Below are positions 1-9,062 of a stretch of 17,908 nucleotides of DNA, piece by piece. Under the pieces are notes generated by a model, which was given only the letters and a program-made list of their open reading frames with translations, was not told where the DNA came from and made no database searches. How positions within the stretch are numbered: position 1 is the stretch's first letter; every line of letters begins with the position of its first letter. Origin of the DNA: Porticoccaceae bacterium UBA4026. Its GTDB lineage: Bacteria; Pseudomonadota; Gammaproteobacteria; Pseudomonadales; Porticoccaceae. The position numbers and the translations under genes were made by a program. The DNA is taken from NCBI GenBank assembly GCA_002382445.1, contig DGAQ01000058.1, forward strand, positions 16,098-34,005, read 5' to 3'.

Positions 1-194
1 TCATGGATGAACCCACGGGAAATCTTGATCCCCACACTGCGGGCCAGATGCTCGAGTTGTTAATCGAGCTCAATCAGTCATTAGCCATCTCCTTTGTGCT
101 GGTCACTCATGACAGCGCGATTGCCGCTCAAATGGATCGAACGGTAAGTTTGGTGGAGGGCAGGCTAGTGGCACTGGAGCAAACTGTTGTTTAA
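1..194 (+). CDS. lolD: LolD, lipoprotein-releasing ABC transporter ATPase (3' fragment)
   Basis: This is the C-terminal end of an ABC ATPase whose start lies left of the window. About 64 codons are visible. They contain the end of Walker B with the D-loop (DEPTGNLD) and the H-loop histidine (VLVTHD). The DEPTGNLD form is typical of the LolD/MacB/FtsE group. The next gene encodes a LolE-type permease, and its TTG start overlaps this stop, so LolD is the natural call: it powers release of outer-membrane lipoproteins to the carrier LolA. lolC is expected just upstream but cannot be seen. The family call from the fragment alone would be weaker; the neighbour makes it firm. Confidence 0.85.
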   Translation, partial: MDEPTGNLDPHTAGQMLELLIELNQSLAISFVLVTHDSAIAAQMDRTVSLVEGRLVALEQTVV

Positions 195-1407
195 GCCAGT
201 TCCTATTTTTATTGGTCTGCGTTATTTCTTTTCCGGTAGGCGGTCTAATCTATTAGTGTCTTTTATTTCCCTATTGGCGATTACCGGCTTAGTCCTTGGT
301 GTGGCGTTGCTTGTCATCGTATTGTCAGTGATGAATGGGTTTGATCGGGAATTGCGAGAGAATATTCTTTCAGTGGTACCTCATATCCAGCTTATCCACC
401 CGCAAGGGATTGAAGATTGGCCAACAGAGCAATCTCGTATAACCAAATTTAGTCATGTCACGGAAGTGTCGCCTTACAATCAAGTTGAAGGCCTTATTAA
501 TAGCCGTATGCAAGCTCGGCCGATTCAATTACTAGGACTCTCGCCGCGAGGTCTACCTGAAGGAATCGCAAAAATGCTTGGGGAGTACCAGTTAAGTATA
601 CCGGGCGCTGGGCAAATATTGCTGTCGGAGGTAGTTGCTGAGGCATTAAACGTGTCGGTCGAACAAGCTGTCTCGATTATTATCCCTGCGGCTGATGGCC
701 TGCCGACGAAAGCTTACTCGCTTGTCGTCGCGGGTATTTTTTCTACCCACACGGAATTAGATCAGGCTTTGGCCCTAGCTTCACTAGAGCAGGTTGGAGC
801 GATTGAAGGTATGCCGAATAAAGTACAAGGATTTCGATTACAGATAGATGATCAATTTAATGCGCGTAATATAGGCTTCGAAATTGTCAATCAGTTACCC
901 TATGGTTACGGTTTTCGAGATTGGTTTCAGACTCATGGCAATCTGTATAAGGCGATTCAGTTATCGCGCAATATGGTCGGGTTACTGATTTTTTTGATTG
1001 TTGCTATTGCCACTTTCAATGTCATTTCTATGTTGATGATGTCGGTAATAGATAAACGCAAGGATATTGCTATTTTACAAACCCTTGGTTTGTCGAGATC
1101 TAATATTGTCAGTTTATTTCTTATGCAGGGCTCGATGATAGGGTTGTTCGGTATTTCCATCGGAGTCGCTTTAGGCGTGGCCGGTTGTTATTGGACCGCT
1201 GACTTGGTCGCTTGGGTTGAGTCATTGTTGGGTGCCAGCTTTCTTGACACCTCGGTATACCCCATTGATTATGTTCCCGTAGATCTGCGCTGGTCCGATG
1301 TCACCTTGATTGCCGTTATTGCCTTGGCTCTAAATGTACTCGCCACTATTTATCCAGCGCTGCGCGCTAGTCGCACCGTTCCGGCTGATGAATTACGCTA
1401 CGAGTAG
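187..1407 (+). CDS. lolE: LolE-type lipoprotein-releasing system permease
   Basis: This is a 406-residue inner-membrane permease of the LolCDE complex, which extracts mature lipoproteins from the inner membrane and passes them to LolA. The layout is that of the family: an N-terminal membrane segment (about residues 21-48) followed by the MNGFDREL motif, a large periplasmic domain, and three C-terminal membrane segments (about 263-287, 315-337 and 372-393). The conserved cytoplasmic stretch DKRKDIAILQTLG follows the second segment. The VVPH sequence after the first segment resembles LolE more than LolC, and the position after lolD agrees. The start is TTG, overlapping the lolD stop, with a GGAG ribosome site at 176-179, which implies translational coupling. 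LolC or a fused LolC/E permease is the alternative. Confidence 0.88.
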   Translation: MFKPVPIFIGLRYFFSGRRSNLLVSFISLLAITGLVLGVALLVIVLSVMNGFDRELRENILSVVPHIQLIHPQGIEDWPTEQSRITKFSHVTEVSPYNQVEGLINSRMQARPIQLLGLSPRGLPEGIAKMLGEYQLSIPGAGQILLSEVVAEALNVSVEQAVSIIIPAADGLPTKAYSLVVAGIFSTHTELDQALALASLEQVGAIEGMPNKVQGFRLQIDDQFNARNIGFEIVNQLPYGYGFRDWFQTHGNLYKAIQLSRNMVGLLIFLIVAIATFNVISMLMMSVIDKRKDIAILQTLGLSRSNIVSLFLMQGSMIGLFGISIGVALGVAGCYWTADLVAWVESLLGASFLDTSVYPIDYVPVDLRWSDVTLIAVIALALNVLATIYPALRASRTVPADELRYE

Positions 1408-1441
1408 TGTTTTATGCAGGATCATTGGAAAACAAGCCTGT

Positions 1442-1963
1442 CTAATGAGAATTACGTAAATTTTTACGCTTTTCCCAATTTCTAATAACTTTCCATCGCC
1501 ATAAAAACAAGATAAAGAAATAACCTACTGAGGCGAGCAAGATTCCGCTTAGCAGGCTTCCAACGAACAGTGGCAGTAAGATATCTGCGCCAAGCTGAGA
1601 AAACCATTCCCAGCTTAAGGTAAATGAAAGGCGATGGACCTCAGTTCCCAATATATAACTACCCAGTTTGTAGGTGAGGTAGAACATCGGTGGAATGGTT
1701 AATGGATTACTGAGCCATATGATCACCATAGCAATGGGTAAATTAGCACCCCACCAAAAGCACATGCTGATGACCAGCAGAGTCTGAATAGGGATTGGAA
1801 TAAAAGCGCAGAATATACCGAGAAATACGGCCAATGACACCGAGTGGCGATTGAGATGCAATAGATTTGGATCCTGTGGCAAGGCGCTAATCCAACGCAG
1901 CGAGGGGCGATCAAGCATTCCCCTTAAGTCGGGTAAAAAACGACGAATTATTTTACGTGGCAT
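1442..1963 (-). CDS. DUF2062 family membrane protein
   Basis: This encodes a 173-residue protein with a basic N-terminus and several hydrophobic stretches (roughly residues 41-62, 66-107 and 130-155). The central pattern, SVSLAVFLGIFCAFIPIPIQ followed later by WLSNPLTIPPMFYLTYKLG, is the signature of the DUF2062 family. Its molecular function is not established. Members often sit beside lolCDE and comEC in pseudomonad-like genomes, as here beside lolE. It is convergent with lolE, 34 bp apart. The ATG has an AAGAGAA ribosome site about 6 bases upstream. I see nothing that assigns a substrate or partner. Confidence 0.85.
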   Translation of the reverse strand: MPRKIIRRFLPDLRGMLDRPSLRWISALPQDPNLLHLNRHSVSLAVFLGIFCAFIPIPIQTLLVISMCFWWGANLPIAMVIIWLSNPLTIPPMFYLTYKLGSYILGTEVHRLSFTLSWEWFSQLGADILLPLFVGSLLSGILLASVGYFFILFLWRWKVIRNWEKRKNLRNSH

Positions 1964-2129
1964 ACTGTTCTCTTTAGATCAAAGCCTGAAGTCTATTATG
2001 CGCCCAACCGTTATGGGTAACTAGCTAAAACCGCATCTAAACGGGGGACTTATTTACTCATGCAGGCTACAATATGTTTTTCGAAATTTGTCATTTTATA
2101 AGTTAAATGGAACCTATTAGTTGAATACT

Positions 2130-3077
2130 ATGCAGCCTGCCTTGTCTATTAAAAATCTTCGTAAAACCTATGACGATCAGTTCGAGGCCCTAAAGGGCAT
2201 CGATCTTGATGTTGCTAAGGGAGACTTTTTTGCTCTTCTTGGCCCCAATGGTGCTGGCAAGTCAACGACGATAGGAATTATCTGCTCTCTGGTTAGAAAA
2301 ACAGAGGGACTAGTGACGATTTTTGGCCATGATATTGATAAAGATTTTTCTGCTGCAAAGCAGTTTGTTGGCGTGGTACCTCAAGAATTTAACTTTAATC
2401 AGTTTGAAAAGCCATTGGATATATTGGTCGCCCAGGCTGGCTATTATGGAATCAAAGCGGATATTGCACGGTCGCGAGCCGAAAAATATTTGAGGCAACT
2501 GGGTCTATGGGAACGTCGTAATGAAATATCCAGAACTCTTTCTGGCGGGATGAAACGCCGCTTGATGATTGCCCGAGCATTGATCCATGAACCTCAATTA
2601 CTGGTGCTTGATGAGCCTACCGCCGGTGTTGATATAGAGTTGCGCCGGTCTATGTGGGAGTTTTTGAAACAGATTAATGATCAGGGAACTACCATTATTC
2701 TCACTACCCATTATCTTGAAGAGGCAGAGAGTCTGTGCCGTAATATAGCCATCATAGATCATGGCACCATTGTGAAAAACACGAGTATGAAAGCCTTACT
2801 CAAGCAACTGGATCGAGAAACATTTATTCTAGATGTACGCGAAGAGCTTAGTGAGAGCCCAAAGCTAGAGGGTTATCCCGTGACTTTGGTCGATGGCCAT
2901 TGTCTTGAAGTTGATGTTACGAAAGGGCAGTCAATTAATGAAATTTTTATAGAACTTAACGGACTCAATATCCACGTGATTAGTATGAGAAGTAAGGCTA
3001 ACCGTTTAGAAGAATTGTTTTTTGATATGGTGGAAAAGAATTTGGTTGATGTAGACGGAGGCCAAGATAATGAATAA
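2130..3077 (+). CDS. yadG: YadG-type ABC exporter ATP-binding protein
   Basis: This is an ABC ATPase of 315 residues counted from ATG 2130. It has Walker A GPNGAGKST (38-46), Q-loop VPQEF (83-87), signature LSGGMKRR (138-145), Walker B LLVLDEPTAGVD (157-168) and an H-loop histidine near 194. Sequence and length closely track E. coli YadG, including the C-terminal NKANRLEELF-like tail. It should energise the ABC-2 permease YadH encoded next; the two genes overlap by 8 bases. The substrate is unknown. ATG 2130 gives the same number of residues before the first conserved motif as E. coli YadG. An in-frame TTG at 2121 is possible and has a weak GGA at 2109-2111. Confidence 0.9.
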   Translation: MQPALSIKNLRKTYDDQFEALKGIDLDVAKGDFFALLGPNGAGKSTTIGIICSLVRKTEGLVTIFGHDIDKDFSAAKQFVGVVPQEFNFNQFEKPLDILVAQAGYYGIKADIARSRAEKYLRQLGLWERRNEISRTLSGGMKRRLMIARALIHEPQLLVLDEPTAGVDIELRRSMWEFLKQINDQGTTIILTTHYLEEAESLCRNIAIIDHGTIVKNTSMKALLKQLDRETFILDVREELSESPKLEGYPVTLVDGHCLEVDVTKGQSINEIFIELNGLNIHVISMRSKANRLEELFFDMVEKNLVDVDGGQDNE

Positions 3078-3843
3078 TAGCCAAAAATGGATCGCCTTTG
3101 ACACTATACTGCGCCGTGAAATTCGACGATTTTTACGTATTTGGCCGCAAACTTTGGTGCCGCCGATAATAACCATAGTGCTGTATTTTGTCATATTCGG
3201 CCAGTTGATAGGGTCTCGAATCGGTGACATGTCTGGCCTGCCCTATATACAGTTTGTGGCGCCAGGGCTGATCATGATGTCGGTGATCACCAATTCCTAT
3301 TCCAACGTGGTGTCTTCGTTCTTTGGTTCTAAGTTCCAGCGTAATATTGAGGAGCTACTGGTGTCTCCCACGCCCAACTGGATTATTTTGTTGGGTTATG
3401 TGGCCGGGGGTATGAGTCGCGGCTTGGGCGTGGGTCTTATCGTTACCGTGCTGTCGTTGTATTTTGCTGAGTTCAGTATTCATAGTTTGCCTGTGACCAT
3501 CGCGATTGTATTGATGACTTCTTTGATGTTCTCTCTTGCAGGGCTTATTAACGCGATATTTGCGGTTAGCTTTGATGATATTTCAATCATTCCGACCTTT
3601 GTGTTGACGCCACTGACCTATTTAGGCGGTGTTTTTTACTCAATTGAACTCCTTGATCCATTTTGGAGTAATCTTTCTATGATTAACCCAGTGCTCTATA
3701 TGGTTAATGCGTTTCGCTATGGCATTATTGGTATTACTGACATTCCCATTGTTTGGGCTTTTTTGATAGTCGGACTATTTTCTACGCTGCTGTTCTTTTT
3801 AGCGCTCAGATTGCTAGAGAAAGGCTCTCGGTTGCGTAGCTAA
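3070..3843 (+). CDS. yadH: YadH-type ABC-2 transporter permease
   Basis: This is a 257-residue membrane protein of the ABC-2 permease family, with about six hydrophobic segments. It keeps the YadH landmarks: RIWPQTLVPP near the N-terminus, FGQLIGSRIGDM, FVAPGLIMMSVITNSY, RNIEELLVSPTP and TFVLTPLTYLGGVFYS. It forms the membrane half of an exporter with the preceding ATPase. Its start lies inside the yadG 3' end (8-base overlap) and its stop overlaps the queF start by one base (TAATG), so the three genes are very likely one translationally coupled operon. The transported substrate is not known for this family, and nothing in this sequence reveals it. Confidence 0.9.
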   Translation: MNNSQKWIAFDTILRREIRRFLRIWPQTLVPPIITIVLYFVIFGQLIGSRIGDMSGLPYIQFVAPGLIMMSVITNSYSNVVSSFFGSKFQRNIEELLVSPTPNWIILLGYVAGGMSRGLGVGLIVTVLSLYFAEFSIHSLPVTIAIVLMTSLMFSLAGLINAIFAVSFDDISIIPTFVLTPLTYLGGVFYSIELLDPFWSNLSMINPVLYMVNAFRYGIIGITDIPIVWAFLIVGLFSTLLFFLALRLLEKGSRLRS

Positions 3844-4664
3844 TGGTAGATTACTCTGACACTGAACTGGGCCAAGAGACGCGGTATACCGATCAATACG
3901 ATCCATCTTTGCTCTGTTCTATCCCTCGCTCAAAAGCCCGCCAGAAGTCGAAGCAGGGTGCTTTGCCATTCATGGGGGCAGACCTGTGGACTGCTTTTGA
4001 AATTTCCTGGTTAAACTCAGATGGTCTTCCGCAGGTTGCTATTGGTGAGTTTTTCTTTCCTTGCATTAGCGATTCTATTATTGAATCCAAGTCTTTCAAG
4101 CTGTATCTCAATTCAGTGATTCAAACCCAGTATGAAACGAAGCAAGCGTTGCAAAATGTTTTGCTAAAGGATCTGTCCGCGGCCTCAGGGTCTCAAGTTG
4201 AGATAGTGCTCTATGAGCTTTCTGAGTATGCCGGGTTTAATCCAATTTCTGAGTCTGAAGGAGTCTGTGTTGATCAGCAATCTGTTGTTATTGATACCTA
4301 TCAGCCTGATGCATCTTTATTAAACGCTGATCAACAGGAGCTAGTTACCGAAACTCTATACTCACATCTGTTGAAAACGAACTGTCCGGTGACAAATCAG
4401 CCAGATTGGGCGTCTATCTACATCTCTTATCAGGGCCCGAGAATTGATCGAACAGGGCTTCTTAAATACATAGTCTCTTACCGCATGCACCAAGACTTTC
4501 ACGAGCAGTGCGTGGAGCAAATATTCGCTGATCTAATGGCCCTGTGCCAGCCTACCGAATTAAGTGTTTATGCTCGTTATATGCGTCGGGGCGGTTTGGA
4601 TATTAACCCTTACCGAAGTACTACCTTTACCCGGCCACCATCGATGAGGCAGGTTCGTCAATAA
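3843..4664 (+). CDS. queF: QueF, NADPH-dependent preQ0 reductase
   Basis: QueF reduces 7-cyano-7-deazaguanine (preQ0) to preQ1 with NADPH, the step before base insertion into tRNA in queuosine synthesis. At 273 residues it is the long, two-domain form seen in E. coli. The QueF motif ESKSFKLYLNS lies at 81-91. The nucleophilic cysteine is in LLKTNCPVTNQPDW (C181). D188 and H220 match E. coli D197 and H229, and the substrate glutamate is E221 in FHEQCVE. The C-terminus RRGGLDINP is canonical. All key residues are present, so it should be active. It is the last gene of the yadG-yadH-queF set. Confidence 0.95.
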   Translation: MVDYSDTELGQETRYTDQYDPSLLCSIPRSKARQKSKQGALPFMGADLWTAFEISWLNSDGLPQVAIGEFFFPCISDSIIESKSFKLYLNSVIQTQYETKQALQNVLLKDLSAASGSQVEIVLYELSEYAGFNPISESEGVCVDQQSVVIDTYQPDASLLNADQQELVTETLYSHLLKTNCPVTNQPDWASIYISYQGPRIDRTGLLKYIVSYRMHQDFHEQCVEQIFADLMALCQPTELSVYARYMRRGGLDINPYRSTTFTRPPSMRQVRQ

Positions 4665-4777
4665 AAGTCACCTCCTGATGTCGTTCTGACAATCATAAGT
4701 TCGTGACGAATAAGTCATATAAAATACTGAGCTATTCGTTTTAGTTATGTCGGTATGAACAATAGTCAATTTCATTT

Positions 4778-4793
4778 AGCCGTCTAAACGGCA
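4778..4793. promoter_or_regulatory. Candidate MetJ operator in front of cysJ
   Basis: Two adjacent 8-bp elements, AGCCGTCT and AAACGGCA, match the met box AGACGTCT at 7 and 5 of 8 positions. The pair forms an inverted repeat GCCGT-N4-ACGGC. It lies about 40-50 bases before the cysJ start, the only gene it can serve. It shares the TTTAGCC start and spacing with the sites at 10203 and 13268. MetJ binding is inference from the motif and the nearby metJ gene. I found no convincing -35/-10 pair in this 165-bp spacer, which would fit an activator-dependent (CysB) promoter. Confidence 0.6.
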
Positions 4794-4829
4794 ATAATCT
4801 CGCCGCATTAACGACTTATATGGCTGAGA

Positions 4830-6635
4830 GTGACAGTGAAAGAGCAAAATCCCCTGCAACGTGCTACGGCAAGCTTTACCAATATAGATGGTGAGTTACT
4901 GCAGAAAGTATCCAACTTAGGCCCTAGCGAGCTACTTTTTCTGGCAGGTTATTGCGCCGGGCTTGCTGAACATTCCCCGGCGCAATTGAATGCCGTGGTC
5001 ACCCCGTCTGCGGCAAATGAGCTTTCCAAAGGCAGCCAGCTTAAGGCTCTGATCCTTTACGCATCACAAACTGGAAATGCTCAAGAAATTGCTGAAAGTT
5101 TACAGCAGAGTTTAGAATCTAAGGGTTGTAAAACAAACCTTGAATCTACTCTTGATATTAAACTTGCCAGACTGAAAGATTATGCGCTGATAGTGGTGAT
5201 CGCTTCCACTCATGGTGAGGGTGAGCCTCCAGATGATGCCATTGACTTCTATGAGGCCGTTTTGTCTAAAAAGGCACCTAGTCTTAATGGCGTGAAACAC
5301 GCTGTATTAGGTTTGGGTGACTCAAGTTATGAATTTTTCTGTCAGACGGCTAAAGACTTTGACTCAGCTCTATTAAAGTTGGGCTCTGTACCGCTAATTG
5401 AACGACTGGATTGCGATGTCGATTATCAGCAGGAGGCTCTTAATTGGACAACTCAGCTTGTTGGTGCCATTGCTGATATACAGCCGCCAACACTAACGAG
5501 TCCTGCTACAGTCGAAAATATTATTCAGTTCCCTTACTCTAAGGAGAAACCATTTGCGGCAACGCTTTTAATTATTCAAAAGCTAACCGCGCGGGGATCG
5601 ATTAAGGATACCTATCACCTTGAAATAGATTTAGCTGGTTCAGGACTCAGCTATGGCCCAGGAGATGCTTTAGGTGTTTGGGCAGATAACGACAAAGCCT
5701 TGGTTAAAGAGATCTTAGCTGAGCTCAACATTGAGTCCCAGGCTCGGGTCAGGTTTAAAGACGAAGAGTTCAGTGTTGAGGAGTTACTGCGTAAAAAACT
5801 AGAAATCACTCTTCTGAACAAAGGGCTTATTGAAGCGCTAGCAACCGTAGGTGGGTCCCAAAAATTACTCGAGATCACAGAGACTTATTATTCTGATTAC
5901 ATCCGTAATCATCAGCTTATCGATGTTCTGAAACTAGCTAATGTCACCTTAGAGGCGCAGCAATTAGTTGCAATGTTAAAGCCGCTTAAGCCTCGTCTTT
6001 ATTCCATTTCATCGAGTATCGATGAGAACCCTGAAGAAGTTCACATTACCCTCAATCACCTTCAGGATGAGAATGAAAACGGAATTCGTTATGGTCAAGC
6101 GTCACACTTTCTGACGAGACAGCTCGAGGAAGGCGATAAGGTGAATGTGTATGTTGAGCGCAATAAAAACTTCAAATTACCGTCCTCGGACAAAGCGATA
6201 ATTATGGTCGGGCCCGGAACGGGTATCGCTCCCTTTCGCTCTTTCTTGCAGCAACGAGAGGCGGAACAAGCTAAAGGGCGTAATTGGTTGTTTTTTGGTA
6301 ATCCCAACTTCAATACTGACTTTTTATATCAAACAGAGCTGCAAAAACACCTGAAATCAGGCCTTCTGACACAAATCGATGTTGCATTTTCTCGGGACCA
6401 GGAGCAGAAGATCTATGTTCAAGACAGGCTGCGCGAGAACGCTGCTCAGGTGTGGCAATGGTTAGAACAGGGAGCGTTTTTTTATGTCTGCGGAGATATG
6501 TCTCGTATGGCCAAAGAGGTGGAGCTAGCGTTACTGCAAATCATTGAGCAGCAAGGTAATAACACACAAGCTCAAGCAAAAGATTACTTAAAGCAGCTAA
6601 AGAAACAAGCCAGATATCAGAGAGATGTTTACTAA
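4830..6635 (+). CDS. cysJ: CysJ, sulfite reductase flavoprotein subunit
   Basis: CysJ carries electrons from NADPH through FAD and FMN to the CysI hemoprotein for reduction of sulfite to sulfide. The protein has about 600 residues, as in E. coli. FMN-domain motifs are SQTGN (79-83), STHGEGE (126-132) and GDSSYEFFC (163-171). The FAD site is PRLYSISS (388-395), and the NADPH site includes GPGTGIAPFR (461-470) and YVCGD (552-556). It ends in the typical YQRDVY. The start is uncertain: GTG 4830 or GTG 4836, the latter having GAGAG at 4826-4830. An out-of-frame ATG at 4820 opens only a 24-codon frame. The stop overlaps the cysI start (TAATG). Confidence 0.96.
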   Translation: MTVKEQNPLQRATASFTNIDGELLQKVSNLGPSELLFLAGYCAGLAEHSPAQLNAVVTPSAANELSKGSQLKALILYASQTGNAQEIAESLQQSLESKGCKTNLESTLDIKLARLKDYALIVVIASTHGEGEPPDDAIDFYEAVLSKKAPSLNGVKHAVLGLGDSSYEFFCQTAKDFDSALLKLGSVPLIERLDCDVDYQQEALNWTTQLVGAIADIQPPTLTSPATVENIIQFPYSKEKPFAATLLIIQKLTARGSIKDTYHLEIDLAGSGLSYGPGDALGVWADNDKALVKEILAELNIESQARVRFKDEEFSVEELLRKKLEITLLNKGLIEALATVGGSQKLLEITETYYSDYIRNHQLIDVLKLANVTLEAQQLVAMLKPLKPRLYSISSSIDENPEEVHITLNHLQDENENGIRYGQASHFLTRQLEEGDKVNVYVERNKNFKLPSSDKAIIMVGPGTGIAPFRSFLQQREAEQAKGRNWLFFGNPNFNTDFLYQTELQKHLKSGLLTQIDVAFSRDQEQKIYVQDRLRENAAQVWQWLEQGAFFYVCGDMSRMAKEVELALLQIIEQQGNNTQAQAKDYLKQLKKQARYQRDVY

Positions 6636-8347
6636 TGAGTGACACGAAAATTTCACCGACCCAATATGATGCTGTCACACATACTGATGTTGAAAGAATT
6701 AAGGTGCAGAGTGACTATCTGCGCGGAAGTATTAAGGATGGCTTAATTGATCCTATAACGGGGTCTATTTGTGACGATGATCAGGTATTGATTAAATTTC
6801 ATGGCATTTATCAGCAAGATGATCGAGATCTACGTAATGATCGACGAAAAGCGAAACTAGAACCCTTATACGCTTTCATGATCCGAGCAAGGGTGCCTGG
6901 AGGCGTAGCGAGTTCCGGACAATACCAAGTGTTAGCTGAGTTAGCCAAAAAGTATTCCAATGGAAGTTTGCGTTTAACAACACGCCAGGCGTTCCAATGG
7001 CATGGCGTGTTCAAGAGAAACCTTAAGCGGACGATAGCCGGTATAAATTCAACATTACTCGATACGGTTGCTGCCTGTGGTGACGTAAATCGAAATGTGA
7101 TGGCTACGTCTTTACCCGAAACTTCCGAAATCCATCAAGAGGTGTATCAATGGGCGAAAAAACTTAGCGAGCATCTACTGCCAAAGAGTAATGCTTTTCA
7201 CGAAATTTGGTTGGATGGGGAAAAGGTAGAATCCACGGAAGAGCCTATTTACGGTAAGACTTACCTACCTCGAAAATTTAAAACGGCAATAGCTATTCCA
7301 CCTAATAATGATGTTGATGTTTACGCCAATGATTTGGGGTTTATTGCGATTATCGACCAACAAAAACTCATCGGATTTAATGTGTTGGTTGGTGGTGGTA
7401 TGGGTACTGCTCACAATGACAGTCAAACATACCCTAGGGTGGCTGATGTTATAGGTTTTTGTACGCCAGATAAATTATTAGAGGTTGCCGAAAGTGTTGT
7501 TAGGCTTCAGCGAGATTACGGCGATCGTAAAGTGCGTAAATTGGCTCGTTTGAAGTACACCATTGATCGTCTTGGAATTGATCAATTTAAGTCTATCTTG
7601 AGCGACTATTTGGGATGGTCATTAGCTGGCGCTAAGTCTTTCGAGTTCAGCGGTAATGGTGACCGCTATGGTTGGCTAAAGACTGAGAACGACAAATGGC
7701 ATTTAACCCTTTATATTCACAGCGGCCGAATCGTTGACAGTCCTCAGTCGACATTATTTTCAGGCTTGCTGGCGATTGCCGACATTCACCAAGGTGAGTT
7801 CAGAATTACTGGAAACCAGAACTTAATCATCAGCAATATAACCCCTGAGACAAAACAGCACATTCAGTCCTTAATTAGTCAGCATGGCATCAGTTTTGGC
7901 TCTGTAGAAACTCCGGTGCGTTTAAACTCTGTGGCTTGTGTCGCTTTTCCGACCTGTTCTTTGGCGATGGCCGAAGCTGAACGCTACTTGCCAGACCTCA
8001 TTAGTAAAATTGAGGTAATTCTAGATCAATACAATCTGTTGGACCAGCCGATTAATATCCGTATGACTGGTTGTCCAAATGGCTGCGCTAGACCTTTCTT
8101 AGGTGAAATTGGTTTTGTCGGTAAAGCGCCGGGCAAATACAATCTGTATCTGGGTGCTAGCTTTAAAGGAGATCGATTGAACAAGCTGTACAAAGAAAAT
8201 ATCAACGAGCAGCAGATCCTCGATGAGTTGAACCCTTTGTTTAAAGATTATGCAGACCAGCGTAGTAAGGGTGAGTTTTTCGGTGATTTTGTTATTCGCA
8301 AAGGGTATATCAGGCCGGTTGTTAATGGGCTAGATTTCCATGGATAA
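6635..8347 (+). CDS. cysI: CysI, sulfite reductase hemoprotein subunit
   Basis: CysI is the siroheme and [4Fe-4S] subunit that reduces sulfite to sulfide by six electrons. At 570 residues it has the same length as E. coli CysI. The cluster and siroheme cysteines are all present at C435, C441, C480 and C484 (motifs ACVAFPTC and TGCPNGC), one residue offset from the E. coli positions 434, 440, 479 and 483. FHGIYQQDDRD and YLPRKFKT are also conserved. It overlaps cysJ by one base and cysH by eight, so the three are coupled. Its siroheme would depend on cobA, found at 10230. Confidence 0.97.
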   Translation: MSDTKISPTQYDAVTHTDVERIKVQSDYLRGSIKDGLIDPITGSICDDDQVLIKFHGIYQQDDRDLRNDRRKAKLEPLYAFMIRARVPGGVASSGQYQVLAELAKKYSNGSLRLTTRQAFQWHGVFKRNLKRTIAGINSTLLDTVAACGDVNRNVMATSLPETSEIHQEVYQWAKKLSEHLLPKSNAFHEIWLDGEKVESTEEPIYGKTYLPRKFKTAIAIPPNNDVDVYANDLGFIAIIDQQKLIGFNVLVGGGMGTAHNDSQTYPRVADVIGFCTPDKLLEVAESVVRLQRDYGDRKVRKLARLKYTIDRLGIDQFKSILSDYLGWSLAGAKSFEFSGNGDRYGWLKTENDKWHLTLYIHSGRIVDSPQSTLFSGLLAIADIHQGEFRITGNQNLIISNITPETKQHIQSLISQHGISFGSVETPVRLNSVACVAFPTCSLAMAEAERYLPDLISKIEVILDQYNLLDQPINIRMTGCPNGCARPFLGEIGFVGKAPGKYNLYLGASFKGDRLNKLYKENINEQQILDELNPLFKDYADQRSKGEFFGDFVIRKGYIRPVVNGLDFHG

Positions 8348-9050
8348 AAGTCAGATTTGGTTATCTCATATAAATGACGAGCTAGAGAATAAAACGGCAC
8401 TTGCGCGTGTTGAGTTTGCAGCCAAGAATTTACCTGGACAATACTCGGTTGCTTCGAGCTTTGGCGCCCAGTCAGCAGTCAGTTTGCATTTGATCACACA
8501 GGTTATGCCTCAGATTCCGGTCATCCTGATCGATACAGGATATTTGTTTCCAGAGACCTATCAATTTGTAGATCAATTGATAGATTCCTTGAATTTAAAC
8601 GTGCATGTCTACCAAAGTAAAATAAGTCCCGCCTGGCAAGAGGCGCGTTATGGAAAGCTGTGGGAAAAGGATACTCCTGCCTTGAATGAATACAATCAGC
8701 GCAACAAAGTAGAGCCAATGGACAGGGCCTTAAACGAGCTAGATGTGGGCACTTGGTTTGCGGGCCTTAGACGGGAGCAGTCAAAATCACGGCATGAGTT
8801 ACCAGTCATTCAAACGTTTAAAGGTAGAATCAAAGTTCACCCAATTATCGACTGGTCTAGTCGAGATATTCATCAGTATCTGCAAAAGCACCGCTTGCCA
8901 TATAACCCTTTATGGGAAAAAGGTTATGTTTCAATTGGAGATAAGCATAGTACTAAACCTTTGACACTAGGCTTATTAGAAGAAGATACAAGATTTGCTG
9001 GAACACAGCGTGAATGCGGATTACACGTCGATACCCTAGCCGGATTATAA
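8340..9050 (+). CDS. cysH: CysH, PAPS reductase
   Basis: This 236-residue enzyme reduces 3'-phosphoadenylyl sulfate (PAPS) to sulfite with thioredoxin. The nucleotide-binding segment SSFGAQSAVSLH (39-50), DTGYLFPETY (65-74) and GLRREQS (142-148) are present. The catalytic cysteine is C226 in ECGLH near the C-terminus. It is the only cysteine in the protein, so the paired cysteines that hold the [4Fe-4S] cluster of APS reductases are absent; this marks the PAPS-using type. The gene closes the cysJIH operon and faces cysB with a gap of 12 bases. The sulfate-activating genes (cysD, cysN, cysC) are not in the window. Confidence 0.96.
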   Translation: MDKSQIWLSHINDELENKTALARVEFAAKNLPGQYSVASSFGAQSAVSLHLITQVMPQIPVILIDTGYLFPETYQFVDQLIDSLNLNVHVYQSKISPAWQEARYGKLWEKDTPALNEYNQRNKVEPMDRALNELDVGTWFAGLRREQSKSRHELPVIQTFKGRIKVHPIIDWSSRDIHQYLQKHRLPYNPLWEKGYVSIGDKHSTKPLTLGLLEEDTRFAGTQRECGLHVDTLAGL

Positions 9051-9062
9051 GGGTGGCTTAAT

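Noticed and set aside
2026..2046. Sequence before yadG that looks partly like the cysJ met boxes (CATCTAAACGG)
   Set aside because: The two 8-bp units match the consensus at only about 4 of 8 positions each and the downstream genes have no methionine link.
4820..4836. Frameshift at the cysJ 5' end suggested by an out-of-frame ATG
   Set aside because: The CysJ N-terminal region reads normally from the GTG codons, so no frameshift is needed.
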